Positions 29,672-37,880 of a stretch of 64,000 nucleotides of DNA are shown in pieces. Every line of letters starts with the position of its first letter. The stretch's first letter is position 1. The stretch spans positions 124,001 to 188,000 of the IMG/VR virus record IMGVR_UViG_3300021963_009201. One strand, given 5' to 3'. The stretch is from a virus. Position numbers and translations under genes: made by a program. Below the pieces are notes generated by a model. The model saw only the letters and a list, made by a program, of their open reading frames with translations, was not told the DNA's origin and did not search any database.

Positions 29672-29817
29672 CGACGTGAAGCCTTGTGGATAACATACGT
29701 GAGGAGCACTTTGACAGTAATGAAACCAGCGAGAGCAAAGATTCCTTGACGGACAAGCGCGCGCTGCTGTTCTTCACTGTATTGAGGTAAACTGTTGCGA
29801 TGTTCTTTGATTTCCAT
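29668..29817 (-). CDS. Small membrane protein, 49 aa
   Basis: ATG 29817 has AAAGGAG six bases upstream and the stop overlaps the next ATG. A polar start (EIKEHRNSLPQYSEEQQRAL) leads to one hydrophobic segment (IFALAGFITVKVLLTYVI) and a basic end. Confidence 0.65.
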   Translation of the reverse strand: MEIKEHRNSLPQYSEEQQRALVRQGIFALAGFITVKVLLTYVIHKASRR

Positions 29818-29828
29818 GATTGCTCCTT

Positions 29829-30029
29829 TCAGAAGCAAGAGTAAGAATCAAGCCATTCCAAGGCCTGATGTTGATGAACAAACTGCTCTACCAGAGTTGG
29901 TGACTGGCTGGCATGAGGCACAACCAAAGCAATCCAATCTGTACCATGACGAAAGATAAAGCCGGTAGAATCACCAAGGTTGCTTTTGAAACCAGCGAAA
30001 TCTTTCATGTGCTGATCAACTAGCATCAT
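29829..30029 (-). CDS. Hypothetical protein, 66 aa
   Basis: A small alpha/beta protein (KDFAGFKSNLGDSTGFIFRHGTDWIALVVPHASQ) with an aromatic end. It overlaps the upstream zinc gene by 14 bp. No motif recognised. Confidence 0.6.
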   Translation of the reverse strand: MMLVDQHMKDFAGFKSNLGDSTGFIFRHGTDWIALVVPHASQSPTLVEQFVHQHQALEWLDSYSCF

Positions 30030-30195
30030 TTACTCCTTCATCGGGACACGAATCGGTTAGGATCACTGAATCGATTGTGGGATCCAGATCATACAGTATG
30101 TCATTCCAAGACTTGGAACACATGAAGAGGATTTCTTTACCATGATGGATTTCTTCAAGATTTAGATAATCGTTTTTACAAATCGTACACTTCAT
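30016..30195 (-). CDS. Small zinc-site protein, 59 aa
   Basis: ATG 30195 has GGGAGG ten bases upstream and overlaps the upstream stop. CTICKNDYLNL and MCSKSW may bind metal. The rest is acidic. Function unknown. Confidence 0.65.
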   Translation of the reverse strand: MKCTICKNDYLNLEEIHHGKEILFMCSKSWNDILYDLDPTIDSVILTDSCPDEGVNDAS

Positions 30196-30350
30196 TTTGA
30201 AGCGTCCTCCCAAGTGTTTTTCACGTAATGCGCGAAATCAGAAGACTTACGGTAAACATTAGATCCCGCTTGACCCGCAAGTTCAACTGCTTTGATAACC
30301 AAACCAACAACGAAAGCAAAAATACAGAACAACAACGCTAAAGCAATCAC
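30192..30350 (-). CDS. Small membrane protein, 52 aa (GTG start)
   Basis: GTG 30350 has GGAGGA seven bases upstream, so it is preferred to an earlier TTG. A long hydrophobic helix (IALALLFCIFAFVVGLVIKAVELAG) is followed by a charged tail. Function unknown. Confidence 0.65.
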   Translation of the reverse strand: MIALALLFCIFAFVVGLVIKAVELAGQAGSNVYRKSSDFAHYVKNTWEDASK

Positions 30351-30434
30351 AAATCCTCCTGGTGTGCTGTGATCGAACAACGGACCCCTAAATAAGAAAG
30401 GGGCAGATACCCGAAGGTACCCACCCCCAACTCA

Positions 30435-30794
30435 TCAGTCGAAAGGCAGTTCCACTGGAACCGACTCGGACTTACGACGCTCAGTGAGAGGCTTCCACAC
30501 TGAAGCGCCACGAATGACATGACGAGTGCGCTTAGCACCACTGTCCTTGTCAACCCATGACTGCTGGACAAGACGACCCGACACCGAGACAAACGAGCCC
30601 TTCTTCAAAGACTCTGCCACGATATTAGCCAAATCGTCCCAAACCTGAACGGTAACCCAGGTAGTATTACCCTGGGAACCATCACGCAGACGAGGGGTGT
30701 TCGCGAGACTGAACGAAGCCACGGGACCATTATCAGTCACACGCAGTTCCGGGTCAGCCCCAAGATTACCAGTGATTTCGATGTTATTCATCAT
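30435..30794 (-). CDS. ssb: Single-stranded DNA-binding protein, 119 aa
   Basis: The N-terminal OB fold is clear: NNIEITGNLGADPELR, VASFSLANTPR, WVTVQVWDDLANIVAESLKKGSFVSVSGRL, and WVDKDSGAKRTRHVIRGASVW. SSB coats single-stranded DNA in replication and recombination. The C-terminus SVPVELPFD ends in the acidic-aromatic partner-binding tip, on a very short linker. It is four bases into the end of the upstream basic-protein gene, so the two are translated together. Confidence 0.95.
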   Translation of the reverse strand: MMNNIEITGNLGADPELRVTDNGPVASFSLANTPRLRDGSQGNTTWVTVQVWDDLANIVAESLKKGSFVSVSGRLVQQSWVDKDSGAKRTRHVIRGASVWKPLTERRKSESVPVELPFD

Positions 30795-31003
30795 TCACCA
30801 CCGATCTCTGGGATCTTCCCAGCCTGATCCGCCACGAACTTCGTCGAAACCTTAGTGGCCTTGACCGTGGTATTGACGACCTTGACCGAACCGGTCTTAG
30901 TCTTGTGTGCAGCCTTGACTGTGGTGGTCTTAGCAACACGGGTGGCATCGGAAGCAAGACGCTTACCGACCTGGACGCTGACGGACAACTTGTCCTTCAA
31001 CAT
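30791..31003 (-). CDS. Lysine/threonine/valine-rich basic protein, 70 aa
   Basis: Repeated KxTxxKV-type segments (ATRVAKTTTVKAAHKTKTGSVKVVNTTVKATKV) give a very basic, low-complexity protein like the repeat arms of histone H1-like nucleoid proteins. It is directly upstream of SSB, so a DNA-coating role is likely (inference). Confidence 0.65.
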   Translation of the reverse strand: MLKDKLSVSVQVGKRLASDATRVAKTTTVKAAHKTKTGSVKVVNTTVKATKVSTKFVADQAGKIPEIGGE

Positions 31004-31174
31004 AGTGACCTCCTATAGGTCATGTTGGTAGAGGAACCCAATGTTCCCCTTCTTTATCGTACGCCCGATAAGCGCACTGGAGGACACACCGATTACCCGC
31101 AGGGGGACGAGAACCGATGTGCCCACCAGTACGGGCCGACTTTAGAAGCCGACCAGTACCGGGGAGGATAAACT

Positions 31175-31402
31175 TTAGAAGTTCACATGCGTGTAAATAG
31201 GAGTATCTTCGCATCGAGTAACAGTGATACGAATATTATCCATCACCCAAACAGTATGATTACCATTCTGGTGATCAAGAACAAACCCATTTTTAGCAAA
31301 CGCACGATTCGCTTCAATCGCACGATTCACATGATGAGGATAATCAGGTGAAGTCGGCTCATCAAGATAGAACCGAACAGAATCAGAAACAAGCGTAGAC
31401 AT
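31175..31402 (-). CDS. Hypothetical protein, 75 aa
   Basis: ATG 31402 has AAGGAG eight bases upstream. The protein has a helical middle (HVNRAIEANRAFAKNGFVLDHQNGNHTVW) and a beta-rich end. Function unknown. Confidence 0.65.
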   Translation of the reverse strand: MSTLVSDSVRFYLDEPTSPDYPHHVNRAIEANRAFAKNGFVLDHQNGNHTVWVMDNIRITVTRCEDTPIYTHVNF

Positions 31403-31483
31403 AATGAAACTCCTTGGTGTGAAGGAAAGAATGAACAAAAAGAGAAATGTGGAGGGCTGAGACAGTCCCAACCCCCCACTTTA

Positions 31484-31918
31484 TCACTTAGGCTGACGAA
31501 TCCACTCAACCTTAGACGGATCTAACGTGACGACCTTGCCGTTACGCAGACGAAACGCGACACCATCAAAGTTGATGATATGCGGCTCATACAAGTTCCC
31601 ATGATAATAGAGAACAGGACCATCATCATCACTGTCAGGATCAACAGTGACAACATCAGCAGCAGGAGCAGGAGGAGGTGTAGATCCATGATCAGAACAC
31701 GTCCAACGCTTACCTTGGCCCTTAGGCTGCAACATGAAGTTCCGGCAAGAAGTCTTGGCACAAAAAACCTTCAACATGCCAACAGGAACAACAGGGGAAA
31801 GAATATCCGGAGTGGCTACCGGAGGAACAGACTTGGAGGATGCGACCAAACGTTCAGCCGCAACCAACATGCCTTTGCTGATCAACTCAGCACGAAACTG
31901 CTCAATGGACTTGGACAT
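31484..31918 (-). CDS. Hypothetical protein with Cys/His motif, 144 aa
   Basis: ATG 31918 has GGGAGG six bases upstream. A helical start is followed by CAKTSCRNF...WTCSDHG, a plausible zinc finger, then a Pro/Ala/Asp-rich linker and a beta-rich C-terminus (NFDGVAFRLRNGKVVTLDP). Function unknown. Confidence 0.65.
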   Translation of the reverse strand: MSKSIEQFRAELISKGMLVAAERLVASSKSVPPVATPDILSPVVPVGMLKVFCAKTSCRNFMLQPKGQGKRWTCSDHGSTPPPAPAADVVTVDPDSDDDGPVLYYHGNLYEPHIINFDGVAFRLRNGKVVTLDPSKVEWIRQPK

Positions 31919-32040
31919 AATGACCTCCCTGGTCACAGAGGGACTCGACTTTCGAATCCCCCAACTTTATAAAACTGTTCAAACCTACGACTCTTTCCAT
32001 CGAAGGCTTTAGAAGTGAAGGCTTTGTCTTTCACCTCGCA

Positions 32041-32090
32041 GAGGCAGCGCCCGAGCTGAAAAGGTGCGAAAGCACCGGAGCAGGGCGCCT
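32041..32090 (-). other. Long hairpin after the DUF4326 gene
   Basis: GCGCCC pairs with GGGCGC, GCT with AGC and GGTGC-GAAA-GCACC at the tip, about 14 bp with a GNRA-type loop on the plus strand. It starts at the stop codon of the DUF4326 gene. No U-tract follows on the minus strand. It is a stable 3' end structure, probably halting exonucleases. Confidence 0.5.
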
Positions 32091-32510
32091 TTAGAAGGCA
32101 TGGAGATCACATCGGCAACGATCGCCGTAATGATCACGACGCTCCTCCAGCTTGAGTTGCCAGTAACGAGTGATCTGGTCTGGAGTCATGCCGGAATCAA
32201 CCTGGTCAGAGATGTCTGCCAAGATCTTCGCATGACATGCACCAGAGCCATCTGGGTTGACACACCAGCACTTGAGGGTCTTACCGACAAGCGCGCCTGC
32301 AAACAACTGTCGACGCAACTCTTCGGCACGGTCATCTACACCATTGATGAGCCAATCAGTGTAGTGGAAGACAGCCTCCTTGGCCGAAGGAAGGTTCTTG
32401 TGGACACCTTTCCCCCAGCTCAAGTTGGACCAGTCATTGCCCCATGCAGTGGGACGACCAACATTGACTCCGTTGGTTGGGTTTGAGTATTTCATGTTGA
32501 CAACTCTCAT
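32091..32510 (-). CDS. DUF4326 protein, 139 aa
   Basis: The conserved pattern YSNPTNGVNVGRPTAWGNDW, an Arg/Glu-rich helix and KCWCVNPDGSGACHAKIL fit DUF4326, a widespread phage family of unknown function with a cysteine/His site. ATG 32510 overlaps the stop of the upstream gene (ATGA). It lies beside the oxygenase-like and SLOG genes, a grouping seen in DNA-modification or defence-related modules (inference). Confidence 0.8.
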   Translation of the reverse strand: MRVVNMKYSNPTNGVNVGRPTAWGNDWSNLSWGKGVHKNLPSAKEAVFHYTDWLINGVDDRAEELRRQLFAGALVGKTLKCWCVNPDGSGACHAKILADISDQVDSGMTPDQITRYWQLKLEERRDHYGDRCRCDLHAF

Positions 32511-33070
32511 GAGTTTGCCTCCTTAATCTCGTTGAATCCAGACATACCCTTCTTGGACACAGTCCAGAGGTTGATTGCCCAGCGTTCTTCACTTGCGCGC
32601 GAAACCGAATGAGGATTCTTGGCATTGAAGAGGAATACTTCACCACCAGTCAGATGATAAATCTCCTGTTCGGCATTATCATTCTGATTTGGTGTCCATT
32701 TGTACTCTGGGTAGCAATTGCGGTAAGTCCACGTGCACTCACCAAGATTGATGCCCATTGACAGGAAGTTGCAGTAGAAAGCGTCACGATGCTCTCTGAT
32801 GACACCTGCCTTGGATACTAAGCCGATGTCTGGTATGAATCCGTGCTTTTCGCCAATTCTCGTGACGTAGGACCAGATTCTGTCATCCTTGATAGCGGGT
32901 TTCCATGGTTGAGACATGGAAAGTGGTGCTTCGTACTGCAGCCATGCGCGCATACGGGAATCAGCGTATGAGCTCACGTCTGTAGTGAGTTGTGGCTCGA
33001 TAACCTCGTTGAGGTGATCGTTGATGCTTTTCACGATCTCTGGTGAGATCATCTGTACTATCCTGAACAT
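32507..33070 (-). CDS. Putative 2OG-Fe(II) dioxygenase-like protein, 187 aa
   Basis: ATG 33070 has AAGGAGG seven bases upstream. The fold markers are the iron triad candidates H94-x-D96 (IREHRDAFYCNF) and H154 (AKNPHSV), with R163 as 2-oxoglutarate anchor (ERWAINLW). This matches the aspartyl/asparaginyl hydroxylase-like branch. Such enzymes hydroxylate proteins or bases. The spacing is short but possible; no substrate can be predicted. It is overlapped by DUF4326. Confidence 0.55.
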   Translation of the reverse strand: MFRIVQMISPEIVKSINDHLNEVIEPQLTTDVSSYADSRMRAWLQYEAPLSMSQPWKPAIKDDRIWSYVTRIGEKHGFIPDIGLVSKAGVIREHRDAFYCNFLSMGINLGECTWTYRNCYPEYKWTPNQNDNAEQEIYHLTGGEVFLFNAKNPHSVSRASEERWAINLWTVSKKGMSGFNEIKEANS

Positions 33071-33071
33071 G

Positions 33072-33596
33072 TCAGGCCTCCTTCTGGTTGAGGATCTTGT
33101 ATGGCTTACCTGAGTCCTGCACCAATTTGATGCAGTTTCTGGTTCCTGGTGATGATGCATCCCAAATGAGGAACGCATTGGCCGTAAAGACCATGAATTC
33201 ATTCCTAATGAAGTTGACATGCTTACCGTCTCGGTAAAGACCTTGCATGCCGGGTGTGACCTTGTCCACGTACGTGACGTACTTGGCTGCCTCTACCATC
33301 TCGTTAAACTTGGAGAGACGATCCTGTCCAGTAGCGGACTTTTGGCCCCAGTAGTATGAGCCATAGCCTTTGTTTGGGATTGCGCAGTGCAATGGAATCT
33401 CAAGGTCCAGTGCAACTGTTGCCAGAAGATTATCGAAACCTTCAGCCATGCCGGACATGATGACAAGATCTTCGCCATACTTAACGCGAAGACGGATCAG
33501 TTCTGCAGCGACAATCGAGTATGCCGTCTTTTTGTCGTCAATGCTTGCAGTTTGCAAGGATCGAGGACCTGTTCCTGCTACAATGAAGCTCATCAT
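33072..33596 (-). CDS. SLOG-family nucleotide-binding protein, 174 aa
   Basis: A Rossmann-like fold with GTGPRSL near the N-terminus, then SGMAEGFDNLLATVALDLEIPLHCAIP and FLIWDASSPGTRN, the pattern of YspA/DprA-like SLOG domains. SLOG proteins bind nucleotide-derived ligands and occur in defence sensors and phages. It stands one base before the oxygenase-like gene. The ligand is unknown. Confidence 0.75.
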   Translation of the reverse strand: MMSFIVAGTGPRSLQTASIDDKKTAYSIVAAELIRLRVKYGEDLVIMSGMAEGFDNLLATVALDLEIPLHCAIPNKGYGSYYWGQKSATGQDRLSKFNEMVEAAKYVTYVDKVTPGMQGLYRDGKHVNFIRNEFMVFTANAFLIWDASSPGTRNCIKLVQDSGKPYKILNQKEA

Positions 33597-33656
33597 TCCT
33601 CCTAGAATGATAGTTTGGTTAGGGTGGACAGTTTAGTGACATGTCCAGGTCAGGTG

Positions 33657-36287
33657 TTACGAACGGCAGCGTTTGCAGACGCGACCACTTGCCCGGAATG
33701 CTTCCTTCTGTTCCTGCTTTGCCACGTAGTAGCTGGTGTTGCAGGAGACACAGGTGAGATTCCAGGTCCTGATGTCGTGGTAAACGTGGTGTGCATTTCC
33801 ATCGTCATCGATCGTCAGATCGGCAGCGATGTAGCCATAGTTGGCCAATGCATCCATCAGGTACCGGAACGGACCCACGTCACCGCCATCGGTATCGACC
33901 TGAGAGGTGATGACGAAGTTGTCGTTCACCTTGCCAGTCGACTTCAATGGCATGTCTTGGGCAGCCACGTACAGGGCGAGGAGCAGGAGATCTCGCTCAT
34001 CACCCTCACGCTGAAGGATTCCGGGGACAAGAAGCTTTTCATCTACTTCACCCTTCTTGTGCCAGAGTCCCTCTTTGATACCTGAACGGATACGGACCCA
34101 GGCCTCCGATGAGAGACCTTTGATCATCTCAGGCGGATTACCTTGACCCTTCCAATCATTCAGGGCTTGCTGGTGCTCTTCTTCCTTCCGAGCATTCTCT
34201 GCTGGAATCTGGGAACGGAAGTTCAGGACCAACTTTCTGGCATCGGCCATGATAGGACTACCATTGGGGAACAGTGCCCTGATGGATTCATCCACCAGAC
34301 CGTGGTTCTCCTGAGCGAAGATATTGATCTTACGATCGTACTTCACGATGGCATCCGTCATGGTCTTTGTCATGAGGGACAGCTTGTCATTGTCCACAAA
34401 GTTGACTCGATGACCCGGATTGTCCGACAGGAACTCCTTGAGCACCTTCTCGAACCCGAAAGCGCGAGTGGTATTCCAGTAGGCCTTGGAAATCGGACGA
34501 CCAGATGCGAGGACTTCACGGACAAGATTGGCCGAGTAGTTCAACACGAACTGGACATCATCCGGATCGGACGAATCTACCACATCGGACAGCATGCCCG
34601 GCATGGTAGATGGAAGGGTCTTGAACACCCAGCGATACAGGAATAAGCTGTTGATGTATGCACCGAGCGCAGCATTCTGCCCTGACAGTCCGCGGATCTG
34701 CTCTATGACATGGTCACGAGTCAGAGCCTGGATTTCAGTTTTGGCTGGCTTGCCCTGGCTGGGGAGCCCAGTGAAGGTGACGAGACCCTCACGGATGAGC
34801 TGACCCAGTGGCTTGGGCATCCGATCCAGGTCCGACTTGGCAGACATCTGGAACGCGAACGTTTCAGTGCCCTTCGAGTCGACGTGGCGGATTCCCTTGG
34901 CGCTCGTACGAAACATAGCATACGAGTCCATAGGCATACGCCATGCCAGGATCCGGTGGTTATTGCGCGAATCACGCACGGACATCACGGTGAAGTGATC
35001 ATCACCATCATGACCGCCAAAATCGACCGAATGATCAATCCAGTCGGAATCGCACAGGAACCACACATCGGCCCCAGGATGATACTCGATGAAGCCCTTC
35101 TTGGGGGTCTCCACCTTGTATCCCGCCAGGCGCAGCATCGAGACTGACTTAACAGTCTTGAAGTGAGCGTTTGGCAGAGGGAACCGAGGATGGCCATTGT
35201 TGTCGACCATGTTGGTACGATGGTTTATTGCCACCGAGGTAAGCATGGACGGAGAGGTACGGTAGTCGAAACCACGCGAAGCAGCTTCAACTACAGAGTA
35301 CCTGTTAAGCACCGTGTTTCCAGGAATGCCAAGATCCTTCATCTGTTTCCAAAGGAAGGATTCAACATCCGTGAAACGTTCGGTGAGTTCACCATTGATG
35401 ACCTGCTGGTAGGCATTCTCCAGATGGTCATTGAGTGACTTACTCAGCATGTCCTGAGTGAACAGCTGGGTAGTACCGTTGGTGACGGCATGGAACCACG
35501 CGAGGGCCTGGATGTTGCTGTAGGCCTCGTTCTTCCCACCATCAGGTTCGGCGATGATGAACCTCTTACCACCGTCAGTAACCTTGATGGCTGACTTGAC
35601 ATTGGCACGAGAGGTGTACACCATCACACCACCAGGGAGTTCACCACGAGCACGAATTGCATTGCCCTTGATAAATCCCTGCTCAGTCCACAGACGCACG
35701 TTCATCTCACGCACTCTGTTGACCTTGCGCTTGCGACGATCTGTCTTGAAGGGATCTTTGTTCCCATCGACAGACTGCACGAGCATGTCCCAGATGTCCC
35801 TAGACAGCACAAACATGCCATCAAGAATCATCTCGACTTCATCATCCGAGTAGGACGACAGGTCTTCATGCGAGAATGCCCGTACCTCATCTCCTTCGAG
35901 GATACGAACAGTGATGTCCATATCATCAGGAAGAGGGAGGCCGCAGGTGGTCGGACGGTAAGCTTGCTTCTCGTACTTACCGTGGTTCTTGCCATCTGTG
36001 ACAGTGATTCCTGCCGCAGTGAATGGCGCCAACCACCCGTCAACACCGACGTAGTTGACATACACGATGTCAGACTTATCGACGTAGACGTGATTGTTGG
36101 CTGGGTGAGCTGCCCATTGGAGAGCAGTTTGGAGATCCTCAGGGTTCCGAGGATGAGGAAGTACACCGATGATGTACCCCTTGGACCCGACCAGATCAGA
36201 GAAGAAGTCTGCGACAACGCGCTTCATTCCACCCATGTCCGGCCAGGACCGAGTTGCCCTACGTTCGGGCTTTTCTGGATAAGCCAT
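33657..36287 (-). CDS. Putative single-chain DPBB RNA polymerase (RdRP/YonO-like), 876 aa
   Basis: Blocks in order match two-barrel RNA polymerases of the QDE-1/YonO type. LDGMFVLS (155-162) corresponds to the DGxGxIS block, and QGFIKGNAI (203-211) to the QxRxxxxKG block whose Lys is catalytic in barrel 1. EYHPGAD (401-407) corresponds to the HPGD block, and FGGHDGDDHFTV (423-434) to the GxDxDGDxxxV metal loop. IRGLSGQNAALGAYINSLFLY (531-551) matches the following IxxxxN helix. The metal loop reads GGHDGDD, not GxDxDGD, so the catalytic Asp set is shifted and activity is uncertain. The C-terminus holds a zinc ribbon (C846, C849, C871, C874). ATG 36287 has GGGAGG upstream. Confidence 0.55.
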   Translation of the reverse strand: MAYPEKPERRATRSWPDMGGMKRVVADFFSDLVGSKGYIIGVLPHPRNPEDLQTALQWAAHPANNHVYVDKSDIVYVNYVGVDGWLAPFTAAGITVTDGKNHGKYEKQAYRPTTCGLPLPDDMDITVRILEGDEVRAFSHEDLSSYSDDEVEMILDGMFVLSRDIWDMLVQSVDGNKDPFKTDRRKRKVNRVREMNVRLWTEQGFIKGNAIRARGELPGGVMVYTSRANVKSAIKVTDGGKRFIIAEPDGGKNEAYSNIQALAWFHAVTNGTTQLFTQDMLSKSLNDHLENAYQQVINGELTERFTDVESFLWKQMKDLGIPGNTVLNRYSVVEAASRGFDYRTSPSMLTSVAINHRTNMVDNNGHPRFPLPNAHFKTVKSVSMLRLAGYKVETPKKGFIEYHPGADVWFLCDSDWIDHSVDFGGHDGDDHFTVMSVRDSRNNHRILAWRMPMDSYAMFRTSAKGIRHVDSKGTETFAFQMSAKSDLDRMPKPLGQLIREGLVTFTGLPSQGKPAKTEIQALTRDHVIEQIRGLSGQNAALGAYINSLFLYRWVFKTLPSTMPGMLSDVVDSSDPDDVQFVLNYSANLVREVLASGRPISKAYWNTTRAFGFEKVLKEFLSDNPGHRVNFVDNDKLSLMTKTMTDAIVKYDRKINIFAQENHGLVDESIRALFPNGSPIMADARKLVLNFRSQIPAENARKEEEHQQALNDWKGQGNPPEMIKGLSSEAWVRIRSGIKEGLWHKKGEVDEKLLVPGILQREGDERDLLLLALYVAAQDMPLKSTGKVNDNFVITSQVDTDGGDVGPFRYLMDALANYGYIAADLTIDDDGNAHHVYHDIRTWNLTCVSCNTSYYVAKQEQKEAFRASGRVCKRCRS

Positions 36288-36353
36288 TATATCCTCCCTG
36301 GATACGGCTTAGTGAGACTACTGTTTAATCGTGCGTAGTCTGTTGGCACGGTT

Positions 36354-36389
36354 ATGATCTAATTTATATACCGCATGTAACTCTGCGGT
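36354..36389 (-). repeat. Leader repeat A, copy 1
   Basis: Plus-strand ATGATCTAATTTATATACCG continues into CATGTAACTCTGCGGT, which forms an ACCGCA/TGCGGT hairpin (weaker here). It lies in the leader of the polymerase-like gene on the minus strand and matches copies at 36841 and 37246. Confidence 0.75.
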
Positions 36390-36398
36390 GTAATGCTC

Positions 36399-36803
36399 CT
36401 AGCTCGGATCGCCAGGGTACTCTACGGGAACCGGCGTATTGCCTCGTCCCACATTTTTCCATCCCTTTGACAAGCACAGTTCCCTTGACCACACAGTTGC
36501 GTAGTCAGTCTCTGTCTTGATGACAATATAGTCACCAGGCATCATTGAGCGAATACCCAATGGGGGTTGATGATCGGGGTTCATTCCGTTCATCACGGTA
36601 AATGTGTACTCTCTGATGTCGATTTCTCCTTCTTCAAGGCGAAACTCAAATGTGTACACTTCGGTATACGAGAGTTCATCGAGTTCCAACCCGGTCACAT
36701 CTCGCGTACCCATGGTCATCGAATCAAACATCTCACTAGAACAGATGTCGTCAATAACCGAGTATTCACGGTAAAACACTTCCACAAAGATGTGCGTACC
36801 CAT
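36399..36803 (-). CDS. Hypothetical beta-rich protein, 134 aa
   Basis: An acidic, beta-rich protein (YTEVYTFEFRLEEGEIDIREYTFTVM) with no recognised motif. ATG 36803 follows GGGAGGGA. Leader repeat A copies flank it on both sides, so its mRNA may be cut at both ends. Confidence 0.65.
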   Translation of the reverse strand: MGTHIFVEVFYREYSVIDDICSSEMFDSMTMGTRDVTGLELDELSYTEVYTFEFRLEEGEIDIREYTFTVMNGMNPDHQPPLGIRSMMPGDYIVIKTETDYATVWSRELCLSKGWKNVGRGNTPVPVEYPGDPS

Positions 36804-36840
36804 AATATCCCTCCCTGGGATAGTTGTTGGTTAGTGGTGC

Positions 36841-36878
36841 CATGATCTAATTTGTGTACCGCATGTGGCTCTGCGGTT
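36841..36878 (-). repeat. Leader repeat A, copy 2
   Basis: ATGATCTAATTTGTGTACCG followed by the CATGTGGCTCTGCGGT hairpin half. It lies in the leader of the 134-aa gene. The shared minus-strand core GCGGTRYAYAAATTWGATCAT could be a phage promoter box, with TACAAA as -10 (inference). Confidence 0.75.
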
Positions 36879-36891
36879 GTGATCAAGACCT

Positions 36892-37209
36892 TCAGAGATA
36901 ATCTCGTGGATCCAGATCGTAGTATCCCGAATCCAGATCCTCCCGGTACTGTCCGAGAGCATGCTGCTGGTCCTCACGCTCACGAACGGAGCACTTGTGG
37001 TTGTAGACTGTACCATCGGCGCAGTCATCACAGCCATCGTCACCGCACGTGTCGCAGTACGGGGACCAGTCATCACCATACTCAGGGCAGGTGCACTTTG
37101 CCATCTTTTTCACCTCCTTGTGATGATCGCAGTACTGCTGACCTGCAGGGACTTCATCCCCACAGATTTCCTTCTCAGGTTCGTTGAACCCGTATCCGCA
37201 GATGCTCAT
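36892..37209 (-). CDS. Cysteine-rich zinc protein, 105 aa
   Basis: ATG 37209 has TGGAGG eight bases upstream. Cysteine clusters CGYGF..ICGDE..YCDHH, KCTCPEY and CDTCGDDGCDDC indicate two or three zinc sites, followed by an acidic, Tyr-rich tail. Function unknown. Confidence 0.7.
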   Translation of the reverse strand: MSICGYGFNEPEKEICGDEVPAGQQYCDHHKEVKKMAKCTCPEYGDDWSPYCDTCGDDGCDDCADGTVYNHKCSVREREDQQHALGQYREDLDSGYYDLDPRDYL

Positions 37210-37245
37210 AGCATCCTCCAAGATGATATTGTTGGATGTTGGCGC

Positions 37246-37282
37246 CATGATCAAATTTGTATACCGCATGTGGCTCTGCGGT
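37246..37282 (-). repeat. Leader repeat A, copy 3
   Basis: ATGATCAAATTTGTATACCG followed by the CATGTGGCTCTGCGGT hairpin half, in the leader of the 105-aa zinc gene. It is followed by GGTTTAACCCTTGTCCTGG, which recurs at 38232. Confidence 0.75.
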
Positions 37283-37316
37283 CGAGGTTTAACCCTTGTC
37301 CTGGATGGGTAGTGAA

Positions 37317-37514
37317 TCAGCTGTGGCGCCAGCGAATGTCTTCCTTGTCGAAACACCCGAGGTCCATGCAGTGTTGGACGCAGTGGAGTTCTGTATCTTC
37401 TCCGTAGTATCCAACAAAAATGCCGTGGAATACTGCTTCATGGTCCTTTTGGCAGACGTCGCAAACCGCAAAGGTCTGATAGACGTCGTACTCTCCTGTA
37501 TCGAAGTTACTCAT
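37317..37514 (-). CDS. Zinc-finger protein, 65 aa
   Basis: ATG 37514 has TGGAGG eight bases upstream. CDVCQKD and HCVQHCMDLGC give a CxxC plus HCxxHC zinc site. Its leader contains a perfect GAGTAGT/ACTACTC hairpin and follows tRNA-like minihelix 1. Function unknown. Confidence 0.7.
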   Translation of the reverse strand: MSNFDTGEYDVYQTFAVCDVCQKDHEAVFHGIFVGYYGEDTELHCVQHCMDLGCFDKEDIRWRHS

Positions 37515-37572
37515 TTGTTATCCTCCAAGATAACTGTTGAGTAGTTTTGGCCGGACTACTCGTTAACCGGAG

Positions 37573-37620
37573 TTCCCCGCGAAGGAATCGAACCTTCTAA
37601 TTTCTACACCAGTACGGGGA
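37573..37620 (-). ncRNA. Armless tRNA-like minihelix 1
   Basis: TCCCCG pairs with CGGGGA as an acceptor stem, stacked on a canonical T-arm (GAAGG-TTCGATT-CCTTC), with an A discriminator. D- and anticodon arms are replaced by 16 bases containing ACTGGTGTAG, like a D-loop remnant. Acceptor plus T-arm is the known minimal substrate for RNase P and tRNase Z, so this may be an mRNA cutting signal. A second copy is at 38564-38605. Confidence 0.65.
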
Positions 37621-37625
37621 TGAGA

Positions 37626-37877
37626 TCAGAGGTCGAACTTCAATTGCTCGACTTCCTCATATGTGTCGAGGTTGATAAGTACATCATCAACCTGGGCCCA
37701 TCTACCGCCAACACTCCTGCTACGAGCCTGGTCAAGTCCGGCCAAGAAACCGGAAAGATTAAGTCGGTAGTGAAGATTGCAAAGGCGATAGATTAACCCA
37801 TTACGGGTAATCGTACGCCCTGAGGCCACTCGATTGTTGCAAGAGTGACCACGCGTTGTGATCGCACTGCAGTTCAT
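37626..37877 (-). CDS. Zinc-finger-like protein, 83 aa
   Basis: The pattern C-x8-C (CSAITTRGHSC), then YRLCNLHYR gives three cysteines and a histidine as metal ligands. The second half is acidic. It ends 6 bp before minihelix 1. ATG 37877 has GGGAGG upstream, next to the stop of the preceding gene. Function unknown. Confidence 0.65.
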   Translation of the reverse strand: MNCSAITTRGHSCNNRVASGRTITRNGLIYRLCNLHYRLNLSGFLAGLDQARSRSVGGRWAQVDDVLINLDTYEEVEQLKFDL

Positions 37878-37880
37878 TAC

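Noticed and set aside
31020-31174. Small frames between the 75-aa gene and the basic gene
   Set aside because: Start codons lack SD sites and the translation resembles shadow frames.
34143-34646. Long plus-strand frames inside the polymerase-like gene
   Set aside because: They are mirrors of the GC-rich coding strand, with no SD or codon signature of their own.
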